Assembly: GCF_014652315.1 (NCBI RefSeq)
Contig: NZ_BMYO01000012.1
Coordinates: forward strand, 1 to 60,337
Origin: Jeongeupia chitinilytica
GTDB lineage: Bacteria; Pseudomonadota; Gammaproteobacteria; Burkholderiales; Chitinibacteraceae
DNA length: 60,337 nucleotides
Direction of reading: 5' to 3'
Shown: one piece after another, positions 7,991 to 16,150 of the stretch
Layout: each line of letters starts with the position of its first letter
Position numbering within the stretch: position 1 is the first letter of the stretch
Translations under genes and position numbers: made by a program
Notes under the pieces: generated by a model
What the model was told of the DNA's origin: nothing
Databases searched by the model: none
Seen by the model: the letters and a program-made list of their open reading frames with translations, nothing else

Positions 7991-8908
7991 ATGATGCTCA
8001 GCCGCACCGCCGACCACCTGTACTGGATGAGCCGTTACCTCGAGCGCGCCGAGAATCTGGCCCGCCTGCTCGACGTGAGCTTCAGCCTGTCGCTGCTGCC
8101 GCAGTCGAAAGGCGCGCGTGCCGAGATGAGCGCACCGCTGGTGATCACCGAAACGCTGCAACAGTACAACACCCGCCACGACACGCTGAGCGCGCAGACA
8201 CTGTTCGACTTCATGGCGCTCGACCGCGACAACCCGGCCAGCATCGTCTCGTGCCTGAAACTGGCGCGCGAGAACGCCCACGCGGTGCGCGGCAAGATTC
8301 CGGTCGAGATGTGGGAGAACATCAACGCCACGTGGCTGCAGGCCAAACAGCTGCCATCTGCGGTCAATGTCGGCGAATTCTTCGACTGGGTGAAGGAGCG
8401 CTCGCACCTGTTCCGCGGCGTTGCCTATGGCACGGTACTGCGCGGCGATGCCTATTCGTTCGTCCGGCTCGGCACTTTCGTCGAGCGCGCCGACAACACC
8501 GCGCGGCTGCTCGACGTGAAGGCCAGCCTGATGGACAGCGGCCACGGCGTCGACGACTTTTACGCATGGAGTGCGCTGCTGCGCGCACTGTCGGCGTACG
8601 AGGCCTACCTCGAGCTCTACCGCGAGCCACCGAATGCCCAATCGGTCACCGAACTGCTGCTGCTGTCGCCGCGGCTGCCGCGTTCGCTGCGCGCCAGCAT
8701 GGAAGCCATCTGCAAGATCCTCGCGCAGATCGAAGGCGAGGACAGCCGCGTGGCGCAGCGCGACGCCAACGCCATCCGCAACGAGCTGCACTTCGTCCGC
8801 GCCGACGAGATTCTCCGGTTCGGCCTGCACGACTACCTGAACCAGCGGCTCATCGACATCAACACCCTGGGCGAGCGGATCTATGATGCCTATCTCAAGG
8901 CAGCCTGA
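7991..8908 (+). CDS. Alpha-E domain protein
   Basis: This 305-residue, mostly helical protein has the alpha-E (DUF403) signature YWMSRYLERAENLARLLDV near its N-terminus and repeats the theme as FVRLGTFVERADNTARLLDVK in the middle. The domain is found almost only next to circularly permuted ATP-grasp and transglutaminase-like genes. Its activity is not established; a role as partner or scaffold in the same peptide system is inference. It starts 25 bp after the ATP-grasp stop with ggggagaaacc upstream; either of two adjacent ATGs could be used. Confidence 0.9.
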   Translation: MMLSRTADHLYWMSRYLERAENLARLLDVSFSLSLLPQSKGARAEMSAPLVITETLQQYNTRHDTLSAQTLFDFMALDRDNPASIVSCLKLARENAHAVRGKIPVEMWENINATWLQAKQLPSAVNVGEFFDWVKERSHLFRGVAYGTVLRGDAYSFVRLGTFVERADNTARLLDVKASLMDSGHGVDDFYAWSALLRALSAYEAYLELYREPPNAQSVTELLLLSPRLPRSLRASMEAICKILAQIEGEDSRVAQRDANAIRNELHFVRADEILRFGLHDYLNQRLIDINTLGERIYDAYLKAA

Positions 8909-8920
8909 AGCGGAACCGCG

Positions 8921-9727
8921 ATGAAGCTCGCCATCCAGCACGAAACCGTCTACCGCTACACCGAGCCGGTGCAGTACAGCATGCAGCTGCTGCGGCTCAC
9001 GCCGCAAAGCGACAGCGGCCAGCAGGTCCTCGGCTGGCAACTGACGCTGCCCGCGCCCGCCAGCGCCGGACGCGACGGCTACGGCAATGTCGAGCACCTG
9101 CTCGGATTGGCCGGACGGCACCAGGAAATCCGCCTGCTCGCCGCCGGCATCGTCGAGACCGGCCCGCGCGACGCGCCACGCCATACGGCGCGCTCGCCGC
9201 TACCCTTCCTGCGCAGCACGCCGCTGACGCAGGCCGACGGCGCACTCCGGAGTTTTGCCGCGCGTTATCGCGACCACGTCGGCCGTCATGGCGGACCGGC
9301 GCTGAGCGACCTGATGGCCGACCTACTCGACCGCATGCCCTATACGCCGGGCGCCACCGACAGCACGACCACTGCGGCGCAGGGCTTCGCACTCGGCGCC
9401 GGCGTCTGCCAGGACCATGCGCACGCCTTCGTCGCCGCCTGCCGCACGCTCGGCGTGCCGGCCCGCTACGTCAGCGGTTATCTGTACACCGAGCACGACC
9501 ATCACATCGCCAGTCACGCATGGGCCGAGGCCTGGTGCCGCGACGGCTGGCACGGCTACGATGTCAGCAACGCCTGCCGCCCGGACGAGCGCTACGTGCG
9601 TCTGGCCGTCGGCCTCGACTATCTGGAGGCCGGACCGGTCCGCGGACTGCGCCGTGGCGGCGGCGCCGAAACGATGGATTCGCATGCCCGTGTCAGTCTG
9701 GCCGCGCAGCACGAGCAGTCCCAGTGA
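8921..9727 (+). CDS. Transglutaminase-like cysteine peptidase
   Basis: This 268-residue protein has the bacterial transglutaminase-like N-terminal half (MKLAIQHETVYRYTEPV) and a complete catalytic triad: C163 in GVCQDHAHAF, H199 in SHAWAEAW and D214 in GYDVSNAC. Such proteins usually act as peptidases or amide-forming enzymes rather than protein crosslinkers. No signal peptide is seen, so it is cytosolic, like its partners. It starts 12 bp after alpha-E and precedes the Anbu gene by 34 bp. The pairing suggests trimming of the peptide made by the ATP-grasp enzyme; the substrate is unknown. Confidence 0.92.
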   Translation: MKLAIQHETVYRYTEPVQYSMQLLRLTPQSDSGQQVLGWQLTLPAPASAGRDGYGNVEHLLGLAGRHQEIRLLAAGIVETGPRDAPRHTARSPLPFLRSTPLTQADGALRSFAARYRDHVGRHGGPALSDLMADLLDRMPYTPGATDSTTTAAQGFALGAGVCQDHAHAFVAACRTLGVPARYVSGYLYTEHDHHIASHAWAEAWCRDGWHGYDVSNACRPDERYVRLAVGLDYLEAGPVRGLRRGGGAETMDSHARVSLAAQHEQSQ

Positions 9728-9761
9728 ACGCCGACGACCGCGCAAACCAAGGGGAAACACC

Positions 9762-10490
9762 ATGACCTACTGTGTCGGCATGCGGCTGGAAAGCGGTCTG
9801 CTGTTTGCGTCCGACACCCGCACCAACGCGGGGGTCGACCACATTGCGACGTTCCGCAAGATGCACGCGTTCGCGCTACCCGGCGAACGGCTGGTCGTGC
9901 TGCTCGCCGCCGGCAATCTGGCGACGACGCAAAGCGTGGTCAGCCTGCTGCGTGCCCGCAGTACCGGTGACGGCCCCAGCCTGTTGTCGGTGCGCTCGCT
10001 GTACGAGGCCGCCGAGCTGGTCGGCGCGCCCCTGCGCGAAGTCATTGCCCGCGATGCGGGCAGCGACGGCATGAACCAGGGTATCGACTTCGGCGGCTCC
10101 TTCATTGTCGGCGGCCAGATTCGTGGCGAAGCACCACGGCTGTTCAACGTCTACCCGCAGGGCAACTTCATCGAGGCGAGCGAAGACACGCCGTATTTCC
10201 AGATCGGCGAAGCCAAGTACGGCAAGCCGATCATCGACCGGGTCGTCCACTACCGCACGCCGCTGGCCGAGGCGGCCAAATGCACGCTGATCTCGTTCGA
10301 CTCGACGATACGCAGCAACCTGTCGGTCGACCTGCCGATCGACCTGCTGCAATACCGGCCCGACAGTTTTGCCGCCGCCGAGCCGTACCGGATCAGTGCC
10401 GACAATCCCTACTTCAACCAGATCCGCACTGCCTGGGGCAGCGGACTTCGTCAGGTTTTTGCCGGGCTGCCCGACGCCGACTGGCTGTAG
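9762..10490 (+). CDS. Anbu-type proteasome-like Ntn hydrolase
   Basis: This 242-residue protein begins MTYCVGM; Thr2 would be the nucleophile after methionine removal, as in HslV and proteasome beta subunits. The stretch SDTRTNAGVDHIATFRKMHAF is highly typical of the Anbu (ancestral beta subunit) peptidase family. The ATG at 9762 follows aaggggaaacacc. It closes the operon with ATP-grasp, alpha-E and transglutaminase-like genes, the neighbourhood described for Anbu. No ATPase partner is encoded beside it. Its role in processing the same peptide or tagged proteins is inference. Confidence 0.92.
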   Translation: MTYCVGMRLESGLLFASDTRTNAGVDHIATFRKMHAFALPGERLVVLLAAGNLATTQSVVSLLRARSTGDGPSLLSVRSLYEAAELVGAPLREVIARDAGSDGMNQGIDFGGSFIVGGQIRGEAPRLFNVYPQGNFIEASEDTPYFQIGEAKYGKPIIDRVVHYRTPLAEAAKCTLISFDSTIRSNLSVDLPIDLLQYRPDSFAAAEPYRISADNPYFNQIRTAWGSGLRQVFAGLPDADWL

Positions 10491-10514
10491 TGCGACGACG
10501 AAGGCGCCGCAGCC

Positions 10515-10898
10515 TTACGCCACCGAACGGTAAAGCCAGTTCAGCAATTCGCCCGGATCGCCCCGCATGACCTTGCGCAACTCGAGCCTGACGTCCTCGT
10601 GCGGCATGCCCTGTGCGGTCAGCGCATCGAGCACGTAATCGAACTCGCCCCGCAGATCACCGTGACTGCGACGCTCGACCTGACAGGTCTGCATCACCGC
10701 GCCACAGCTGCAACGTCGCCAGCGGCTGACCGAACCGTCGTGCACGTCGGTCGACGGCGGTGTCTCGGCCTCTGCGGTCTGCGCGACAAAGGCGTCGTAA
10801 CTGTCGAACGCGCGGCGACAGCCCGGACACGCATGCGGATAGGCGAGGATCTGCTGCGGCAGCGCCATTTCGCCCGAATACCCACTCGGCTTGCTCAT
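10515..10898 (-). CDS. Uncharacterised zinc-ribbon protein
   Basis: This 127-residue protein of unknown function has CPGC (C24, C27) followed about 36 residues later by CSC (C63, C65) and a further C72, which suggests a zinc-binding ribbon. The C-terminal half is acidic and helical, ending GELLNWLYRSVA. The start at 10898 has a weak GAGAG upstream; M11 is an alternative. It converges on the Anbu gene with only 24 bp between, without a clear terminator. I do not recognise the family beyond the cysteine pattern. Confidence 0.65.
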   Translation of the reverse strand: MSKPSGYSGEMALPQQILAYPHACPGCRRAFDSYDAFVAQTAEAETPPSTDVHDGSVSRWRRCSCGAVMQTCQVERRSHGDLRGEFDYVLDALTAQGMPHEDVRLELRKVMRGDPGELLNWLYRSVA

Positions 10899-10987
10899 CT
10901 CTCACCCCGTCTATTAGCTGACGTAGTTCTTTTATAAGCCGCGTTGCAACATGCAAGGCTGATCAGGCAAAAACCGGCCGATGATCG

Positions 10988-11968
10988 TCACGCCGGCCCG
11001 AACAGCCGCTCGGGACAGGCGTCGTACATCGCATCGCCGTCACCGCCCAATCCCCGCACGAGGAGCGGTGCCAGCCGCGCCGCCAGCCGCGCCGGGTCAT
11101 AGCGCCCGCTGACGGCATTGGCAGCCAGCAATGTCGCATGCCAGCGGCGGACCTCGCCCGGCGCCAGCCGGGCCGCGGTATCGCCGTACGGCCACGACCA
11201 GTACGGTGACAGCGCGGCATGCACCGCCAGCAGGCCGTCGTCGACGGGCACGCCCAGCGCGACCAGCTGGCGTCGCCACAGTGCCAGTACGGCAGGATGC
11301 GGCGTCGCGGCCGACAACGTGGCGGTCATCTGCGCCGGATGCAGCCGGTAATCGACCAGCGGCTGTCCGCAATTGCCGAGCCGGCCGCGCTCGGCGAGCC
11401 GCACGAAGAAATCCCAGTCTTCGGCCATGCCGGTGCCCGGCGTGCGCCAGACGTCGAGCGCCCCCCACGCGGAGCGACGCAGCATCAGCGCCGGCTGGGC
11501 CATCGCGCAATAGAACAGCAACTCGACGCGGATCGCGGCATCGTCGACCGGGAAACGCCGGCAACGTCCGCGGGTGCCGTCCGGCGCCAGTTCGATCATG
11601 TCGGCACCGGCAGCGACCAGATCGGGATGCGCCGCCAGATAGGCTGCCTGTACGGCAAAGCGCTGCGGGTGGGTCAGGTCGTCGCCGTCGGCAAACGCCA
11701 GCCAGTCGCCCGTGGCCTGCGCCATCGCGGTGTTCAGCGCATTGGCAAGGCCGCGGTTGCCGTCGTGGCGCAGGTGGCGCACGACGAACGGCGCCCTGCC
11801 GGCCCAGGCATCGACCGCGTCGGCCAGCGTCGGTGCCGAACCGTCGTCGACCAGCACGAGTTCGACGCCGGCAAAGCCGCGCAGATCGGCCGCGGCGATC
11901 GAATCGAGCTGGGCCCGCAGCAACGGCCACGGCGTGTTGAAGTAAGGCAGCAGGACGGACAGGCGCAT
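10988..11968 (-). CDS. Family 2 glycosyltransferase
   Basis: This 326-residue protein has a GT-A fold N-terminus: MRLSVLLPYFNTPWPLL, the nucleotide-sugar-binding VDDGS (40-44), HDGNRGLANALNTAM and the metal-binding DGDD (94-97). It probably transfers a sugar during surface glycan or exopolysaccharide synthesis; donor and acceptor cannot be read from sequence. The ATG at 11968 is chosen; an upstream TTG (11995) falls inside the adk terminator hairpin. It follows adk on the same strand but appears separated by that hairpin. No other glycan genes adjoin it. Confidence 0.85.
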   Translation of the reverse strand: MRLSVLLPYFNTPWPLLRAQLDSIAAADLRGFAGVELVLVDDGSAPTLADAVDAWAGRAPFVVRHLRHDGNRGLANALNTAMAQATGDWLAFADGDDLTHPQRFAVQAAYLAAHPDLVAAGADMIELAPDGTRGRCRRFPVDDAAIRVELLFYCAMAQPALMLRRSAWGALDVWRTPGTGMAEDWDFFVRLAERGRLGNCGQPLVDYRLHPAQMTATLSAATPHPAVLALWRRQLVALGVPVDDGLLAVHAALSPYWSWPYGDTAARLAPGEVRRWHATLLAANAVSGRYDPARLAARLAPLLVRGLGGDGDAMYDACPERLFGPA

Positions 11969-11993
11969 CGGGGATTCCGGCAGCGGATACGAC

Positions 11994-12016
11994 AACGCCC
12001 CGCAATGCGGGGCGTT
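11994..12016 (-). terminator. Hairpin downstream of adk
   Basis: Perfect 10-bp arms AACGCCCCGC (11994-12003) and GCGGGGCGTT (12007-12016) enclose a 3-nt loop, 19 nt past the adk stop. There is no long T-run after it on the minus strand, so it may be a weak terminator or a 3'-end stabiliser allowing readthrough into the glycosyltransferase gene. Confidence 0.6.
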
Positions 12017-12035
12017 GCAAGCAAAGCGCCGACGA

Positions 12036-12689
12036 TCAGGCCAGTGCTTTGAAGATGTTGTCGCGGATCGTTTCGACGGCGCCGATGCCGTCGACCTTGA
12101 CGTACTTCGGCGCCTTCACGTCGCCCGACGCGGCCAACTGGCCGTAGAAGCCGACCAGCACCGCGGTCTGCTCGTGGTACACGGCCAGACGCTTCTTCAC
12201 GGTCTCTTCGTGGTCGTCGTCGCGCTGGATCAGGTCCTCGCCGGTCACGTCGTCCTTGCCTTCGACCTTGGGCGGGTTGAACTTGACGTGGTAGCTGCGG
12301 CCCGACGCCGGATGCACGCGGCGGCCGGCCATCCGTTCGACAATGGCTTCGTCCGGCACGGCGATCTCGACCACGTAGTCGATGTCGACGCCGGCTTCGC
12401 GCATGGCTTCGGCCTGCGGAATGGTGCGCGGGAAACCGTCGAACAGGAAGCCGTTGGCGCAGTCGGCCTCGGCAATGCGTTCCTTCACGAGACCGATGAT
12501 GATGTCGTCACGCACCAGACCGCCCGCATCCATGATCGCCTTGGCTTCGAGGCCCAGCGGCGTGCCGGCCTTGACCGCCGCGCGCAGCATGTCGCCGGTG
12601 GAGATTTGCGGGATGCCGAACTTTTCCTTGATGTAGTTCGCCTGCGTGCCCTTGCCTGCGCCGGGCGCGCCGAGGAGGATCAGTTTCAT
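12036..12689 (-). CDS. adk: Adenylate kinase
   Basis: This 217-residue cytosolic enzyme catalyses ATP + AMP = 2 ADP. It has the P-loop GAPGAGKGT (7-15), the STGDMLR AMP-binding region, and a long LID (GRRVHPASGRSYHVKFNPPKVEG...) without the four zinc cysteines seen in Gram-positive forms. It lies 21 bp after kdsB in a leftward run with ycaR, lpxK and the exb genes, an order I recall from related betaproteobacteria. A hairpin follows its stop. Confidence 0.98.
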   Translation of the reverse strand: MKLILLGAPGAGKGTQANYIKEKFGIPQISTGDMLRAAVKAGTPLGLEAKAIMDAGGLVRDDIIIGLVKERIAEADCANGFLFDGFPRTIPQAEAMREAGVDIDYVVEIAVPDEAIVERMAGRRVHPASGRSYHVKFNPPKVEGKDDVTGEDLIQRDDDHEETVKKRLAVYHEQTAVLVGFYGQLAASGDVKAPKYVKVDGIGAVETIRDNIFKALA

Positions 12690-12710
12690 CGTGGTCTCTG
12701 TTTTTAGTGG

Positions 12711-13478
12711 TTAGTAATTCTGTTGTGCCAGCAGTTGCCGCACGCGTTCGAGGTCTTCCGGCGTATCGACGCCGGCAGCCGGTGCGTGCGCTGCAACATG
12801 AACACCGATGCCGTAACCATGCCACAGCACCCGCAGCTGTTCCAGCGCTTCGATCCCTTCGAGCGGTGAAGGCGACAGATCGCGGTAAGTCCGCAGGAAT
12901 CCGGCCCGATACGCGTAGATGCCGATGTGCCGCTGCGGCACCACGCCATCGGGCAACCGGCTGCGGTCGGCGGCGAACGCGTCGCGTGGCCAGGGGATCG
13001 GCGCACGGCTGAAGTACAGCGCGCGGCCCGCCGCATCGGTGACGACCTTGACAACGTTCGGGTTGAGGAAGTCGTCGACCCCGGCGATCGCATGACTCGC
13101 CGTCGCCATCGGCAACGCCGGATCGGCGGCCAGCGTGGCGGCGACGGCGTCGATCAGTTGCGGATCGATCAGCGGCTCGTCACCCTGCACGTTGACGACG
13201 ATCTCGTCGTCGGTCAGCCCGAGCCGGTCGACCGCCTCGGCCAGCCGGTCGGTGCCCGACGGATGATCGGCGCGCGTCAGCACGCAGGCATAACCGGCGA
13301 GCGCCACGGCATCCTGGATGCGCATGTCGTCGGTCGCGACCACGACCAGCTTTGCGTTCGACTGCAGCGCCTGTTCGACGACGCGGACGATCATCGGCTT
13401 GCCGCCGATGTCGGCCAGCGGTTTGTCCGGCAGCCGGGTCGACTTCAGTCGCGCCGGAACGATCACCGTGAAGTTCAT
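12711..13478 (-). CDS. kdsB: 3-deoxy-manno-octulosonate cytidylyltransferase (CMP-Kdo synthetase)
   Basis: This 255-residue enzyme activates Kdo with CTP for the lipopolysaccharide inner core. The N-terminus FTVIVPARLKSTRLPDKPLADIGGKPMI and the later VQGDEPLI and RADHPSGTDRLAEA are family hallmarks. The start at 13478 has GGAG upstream on its strand. It lies 15 bp after ycaR and 21 bp before adk. Together with lpxK two genes upstream it serves lipid A and core assembly in the cytosol and inner membrane. Confidence 0.97.
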   Translation of the reverse strand: MNFTVIVPARLKSTRLPDKPLADIGGKPMIVRVVEQALQSNAKLVVVATDDMRIQDAVALAGYACVLTRADHPSGTDRLAEAVDRLGLTDDEIVVNVQGDEPLIDPQLIDAVAATLAADPALPMATASHAIAGVDDFLNPNVVKVVTDAAGRALYFSRAPIPWPRDAFAADRSRLPDGVVPQRHIGIYAYRAGFLRTYRDLSPSPLEGIEALEQLRVLWHGYGIGVHVAAHAPAAGVDTPEDLERVRQLLAQQNY

Positions 13479-13493
13479 GTTGGGCTCCGCGAC

Positions 13494-13679
13494 TCAGCCG
13501 CCGACTTCTTCGGTCGGATCAAGTTCGCGCGCCTCGCCTTCGAGCATCACCGGGATGCCGTCGCGGATCGGGTATGCGAGACGGTCGCCCTTGCAGATCA
13601 GCTCCTGCTTCGTCTTGTCGAAGACGAGCGGGCCCTTGCAGACCGGGCAGACGAGGATTTCAAGCAGCTTTGCGTCCAT
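13494..13679 (-). CDS. ycaR: Trm112/YcaR-family small zinc-ribbon protein
   Basis: This 61-residue protein is of the UPF0434/Trm112 type: MDAKLLEILVCPVCKGPL with C11 and C14, then C29 and the conserved GDRLAYPIRDGIPVML. Family members often sit between lpxK and kdsB, as here, and the eukaryotic homologue stabilises methyltransferases; the bacterial role is not firmly known. The ATG at 13679 overlaps the end of lpxK by 20 bp, so coupling is likely. Longer upstream readings in this frame lie within lpxK and are rejected. Confidence 0.92.
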   Translation of the reverse strand: MDAKLLEILVCPVCKGPLVFDKTKQELICKGDRLAYPIRDGIPVMLEGEARELDPTEEVGG

Positions 13680-14664
13680 TTTGCAGCCTTGTTGCGAGCC
13701 ATTGCCCCAGGTCCGGGGACAGCATGGCGTTGACCGGTAAAACCCAGATTCTAGCACCCTCAGCCCTGATCTCCGGCCGGGCGGCCAGTTTGACCGCATC
13801 CTTCTCGGTGGTCAGCAGCGTGCCGGGCGGCAACTCGTCCACGGTGTAGGCATGGTGATCGGCGAAGGCGTGACGGGCAAACGTCAGTCCGAGCCCGGCC
13901 AGCGTCGCGAAAAAGCGGGCCGGATTGCCGATGCCGCAGACCGCCGCCAGCGTTTCGCCGGCAAAGTCGTCGGCATCTCGGGTGATCGTCGGATCGTCGA
14001 GCCGGTACAGCCGCCCCGGTTTCAGGGTCATGTCGAACTGCCGCGGGTGCAGCTCGCCGGCCGCGCCGCCGTTGACAACCACCGCATCGACGCTGGCCAG
14101 ACGCGATTGCGGCTCGCGCAGCGGCCCGGCCGGCAACTGCCAGCCGTTGCCGAAGCGCCGCATGCCGTCCACAACGCACAGCTCGATATCGCGACCGAGC
14201 CGGTAGTGCTGCAGGCCGTCGTCGCACAGCAGCACGTCGACCTGCGGATGTGCGGCCAGCAATGCCCTGCCCGCCGCCGCGCGATCGCGGCAGACGAACA
14301 CCGGCACACCGGCGGCACGCGCCAGCAGCACCGGCTCGTCGCCGGCCTGTACCGGATCGCTGTCCGGCGCTACCGGCGTCGGAGCGTCGGCCTGGCCGCC
14401 GTAGCCGCGCGAGACGATGCCCGGGGAAAAGCCGTGCGCCACCAGCTCGCGGGCCAGATACGCCGTCAGCGGCGTCTTGCCGGTGCCGCCCGCCGTCAGG
14501 TTGCCGACGACGACGACCGGGACCGGCAGGCGTGCGATCCGCTTGATTCCGCGCCGGAACAGACGGCGCCGTAGCGCGCCGATCGCGGCAAACAGCAGCG
14601 ACAGCGGCACCAGCGCCCACTTCAGCGGGTGGGTACCGTACCAGATGCGGTCGGGCAGGCTCAT
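13660..14664 (-). CDS. lpxK: Tetraacyldisaccharide 4'-kinase
   Basis: This 334-residue inner-membrane-associated kinase phosphorylates the 4' position of the lipid A disaccharide. It starts MSLPDRIWYG, has one membrane segment (about 15-31) and a Walker A NLTAGGTGKTPLT (55-67), then VSRGYGG and LLCDDGLQHY, all typical of LpxK. The ATG at 14664 is preferred over one 51 nt upstream because it has GGGGATG in front and matches family starts. It overlaps ycaR at the 3' end. A terminator lies between it and exbD. Confidence 0.96.
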   Translation of the reverse strand: MSLPDRIWYGTHPLKWALVPLSLLFAAIGALRRRLFRRGIKRIARLPVPVVVVGNLTAGGTGKTPLTAYLARELVAHGFSPGIVSRGYGGQADAPTPVAPDSDPVQAGDEPVLLARAAGVPVFVCRDRAAAGRALLAAHPQVDVLLCDDGLQHYRLGRDIELCVVDGMRRFGNGWQLPAGPLREPQSRLASVDAVVVNGGAAGELHPRQFDMTLKPGRLYRLDDPTITRDADDFAGETLAAVCGIGNPARFFATLAGLGLTFARHAFADHHAYTVDELPPGTLLTTEKDAVKLAARPEIRAEGARIWVLPVNAMLSPDLGQWLATRLQNGRKAA

Positions 14665-14691
14665 CCGACATCCCCGTTGGCCCTGATCGGG

Positions 14692-14725
14692 CGACAAAAA
14701 AGCAAAACGGGGCATCGGCCCCGTT
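14692..14725 (-). terminator. Rho-independent terminator after exbD
   Basis: Arms AACGGGGC (14706-14713) and GCCCCGTT (14718-14725) enclose a 4-nt loop. On the minus strand the stem is followed by TTTTGCTTTTTT. It lies 21 nt past the exbD stop and would at least partly separate exbBD from lpxK. Confidence 0.8.
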
Positions 14726-14745
14726 CTGTCGTGTGCGTCGACCGC

Positions 14746-15162
14746 TTATTTTCCGGTCTGCGTGGCAAAGGTCAGCTTGCCATAGCCGGCCAGCCTGGCC
14801 GCCTCCATCACGTTGACGACGTTCTGGTGCGTCGCCTGCGAATCGGCGTTGATGATGATCATCGGATCCTGGTTGCCGCCGGCCGCGCGGCGCAACTCGG
14901 CGGCAAACGCTTCCTGGCTGCCGAACGCGGTGACCTGATTGTTGATGCTGTACTGGCCGGACGCCGAAATCGCGACCTGGACCGATTGCGGCATGTCGAC
15001 CACCTTTTCGGCGTCGGCCGTGGGCAGGTTGATCTTCAGCTCGGCGAAACGCGAGTATGTCGTCGTCGCCATCAGGAAGATCAGGATCACCAGCATCACG
15101 TCGATCAGCGGGATGAAGTTGATCTCCGGCTCGTCGCGATGGCGCCCCTTGCGAAATTTCAT
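14746..15162 (-). CDS. exbD: ExbD/TolR-family biopolymer transport protein
   Basis: This 138-residue protein has a short cytoplasmic N-terminus, a single membrane helix (about 18-34) carrying the conserved proton-path aspartate D21 in INFIPLIDVMLVILIFL, and a periplasmic C-terminal domain. With ExbB it forms the proton motor that energises TonB-dependent or related envelope transport. It starts 10 bp after exbB. No tonB is in the window, so the coupled partner could be TonB elsewhere or a Tol-like system. A terminator follows. Confidence 0.93.
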   Translation of the reverse strand: MKFRKGRHRDEPEINFIPLIDVMLVILIFLMATTTYSRFAELKINLPTADAEKVVDMPQSVQVAISASGQYSINNQVTAFGSQEAFAAELRRAAGGNQDPMIIINADSQATHQNVVNVMEAARLAGYGKLTFATQTGK

Positions 15163-15172
15163 CGTCGTGGCC

Positions 15173-15781
15173 TCAGCTGCGGTCGCCGTGGACGACTTCG
15201 ACCAGCTTCACCGCCTGCTGCTCCATCTCGACGATGAAATCGTCGATCTTGCCACGGAAGTAGCGGTAGAACATCAGCGCCGGTACGGCAACCATGATGC
15301 CCGAGGCGGTGTTGTACAGCGCGACCGAGATGCCGTGCGCCAGCACCGCCGGGTTGTTGCCGCCGGTCGGCGACTGGGCGCCGAAAATCTCGATCATGCC
15401 GATCACGGTGCCCAGCAGGCCCAGCAGCGGCGTCACGGCGGCAATCGTGCCAAGCGTGTTCAGATAGCGTTCGAGCTGGTGCGCCACGGCGGCGCCGGTT
15501 TCCTCGATCGACTCTTTCATGATGTCGCGCGAGCTCTTGACGTTCTTCAGCCCGGCGGCGAGGACCCGGCCGAGCGGGCTCGATGCCGCCAGTTTGCTCA
15601 GCATCTCCGGCGAAACGCCGTTGCTGCGATACTCCTGCACCGACTTGGCCAGCAGCCCTTCGGGCAGCACCACCGATTTGCGCAGCGACAGCAGCCGCTC
15701 GATGATGATCGTCACCGCGGTGACGGAACAGATGATAATGGTCCAGATCGGCCAGCCGGCGGCCTCGATGATGGCGAGCAT
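15173..15781 (-). CDS. exbB: MotA/TolQ/ExbB-family proton channel protein
   Basis: This 202-residue protein has three membrane helices and the family block GTIAAVTPLLGLLGTVIGMIEIF, with NTASGIMVAVPALMFYRYF near the C-terminus. It forms the pentameric channel around ExbD. The ATG at 15781 is chosen because it opens directly into a membrane helix; an upstream in-frame start adds an atypical tail. No clear Shine-Dalgarno is visible. It is first in the leftward exbB-exbD unit leading to lpxK-ycaR-kdsB-adk. Confidence 0.92.
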   Translation of the reverse strand: MLAIIEAAGWPIWTIIICSVTAVTIIIERLLSLRKSVVLPEGLLAKSVQEYRSNGVSPEMLSKLAASSPLGRVLAAGLKNVKSSRDIMKESIEETGAAVAHQLERYLNTLGTIAAVTPLLGLLGTVIGMIEIFGAQSPTGGNNPAVLAHGISVALYNTASGIMVAVPALMFYRYFRGKIDDFIVEMEQQAVKLVEVVHGDRS

Positions 15782-16015
15782 GTGCGAATCAACCCAGGTA
15801 AAGGCATGCGGAAAACCGCGTAACTGTATCGGGATTGGCGACAACGCGAAAGCCGCAATGCGTACCGGCGCGGCGGGCGGGCAACAACGCTCCCGGGCGG
15901 GCGAACGCTGACGTGCAATGCGTGCCCGACCACCACCATGGCGCCAACGGACATGAGCTTATGCGGGTACAGGCCGGTGCCGCCCAACCTGACAGCTCGA
16001 CGCTTACGCACAGGC

Positions 16016-16036
16016 TGTGGATAACAATGTGCACAA
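16016..16036. promoter_or_regulatory. DnaA-box pair
   Basis: TGTGGATAA at 16016-16024 is the exact complement of the high-affinity DnaA box TTATCCACA. TGTGCACAA at 16028-16036 differs from the complement of TTATNCACA at one position. The boxes are in the same orientation, about one helical turn apart. A third near-match, TGTGGATTA, lies at 16194-16202 just before xseA. Confidence 0.45.
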
Positions 16037-16130
16037 CGCCTTGCGCAATTGCACAAAAGTATGCCCACTACCACTGCCACCCGATTGGCGTCGCGAACGA
16101 AAATCGACAAATACCCAATATATTCAGCAG

Positions 16131-16150
16131 GTTGAAACAAGAACTTCAAC
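16131..16150. promoter_or_regulatory. Inverted repeat upstream of xseA
   Basis: Perfect arms GTTGAA (16131-16136) and TTCAAC (16145-16150) are separated by 8 nt, about 67 bp before the xseA start. The geometry (about 14 bp between half-site centres) would suit a small dimeric regulator; no known operator is recognised. Confidence 0.3.
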
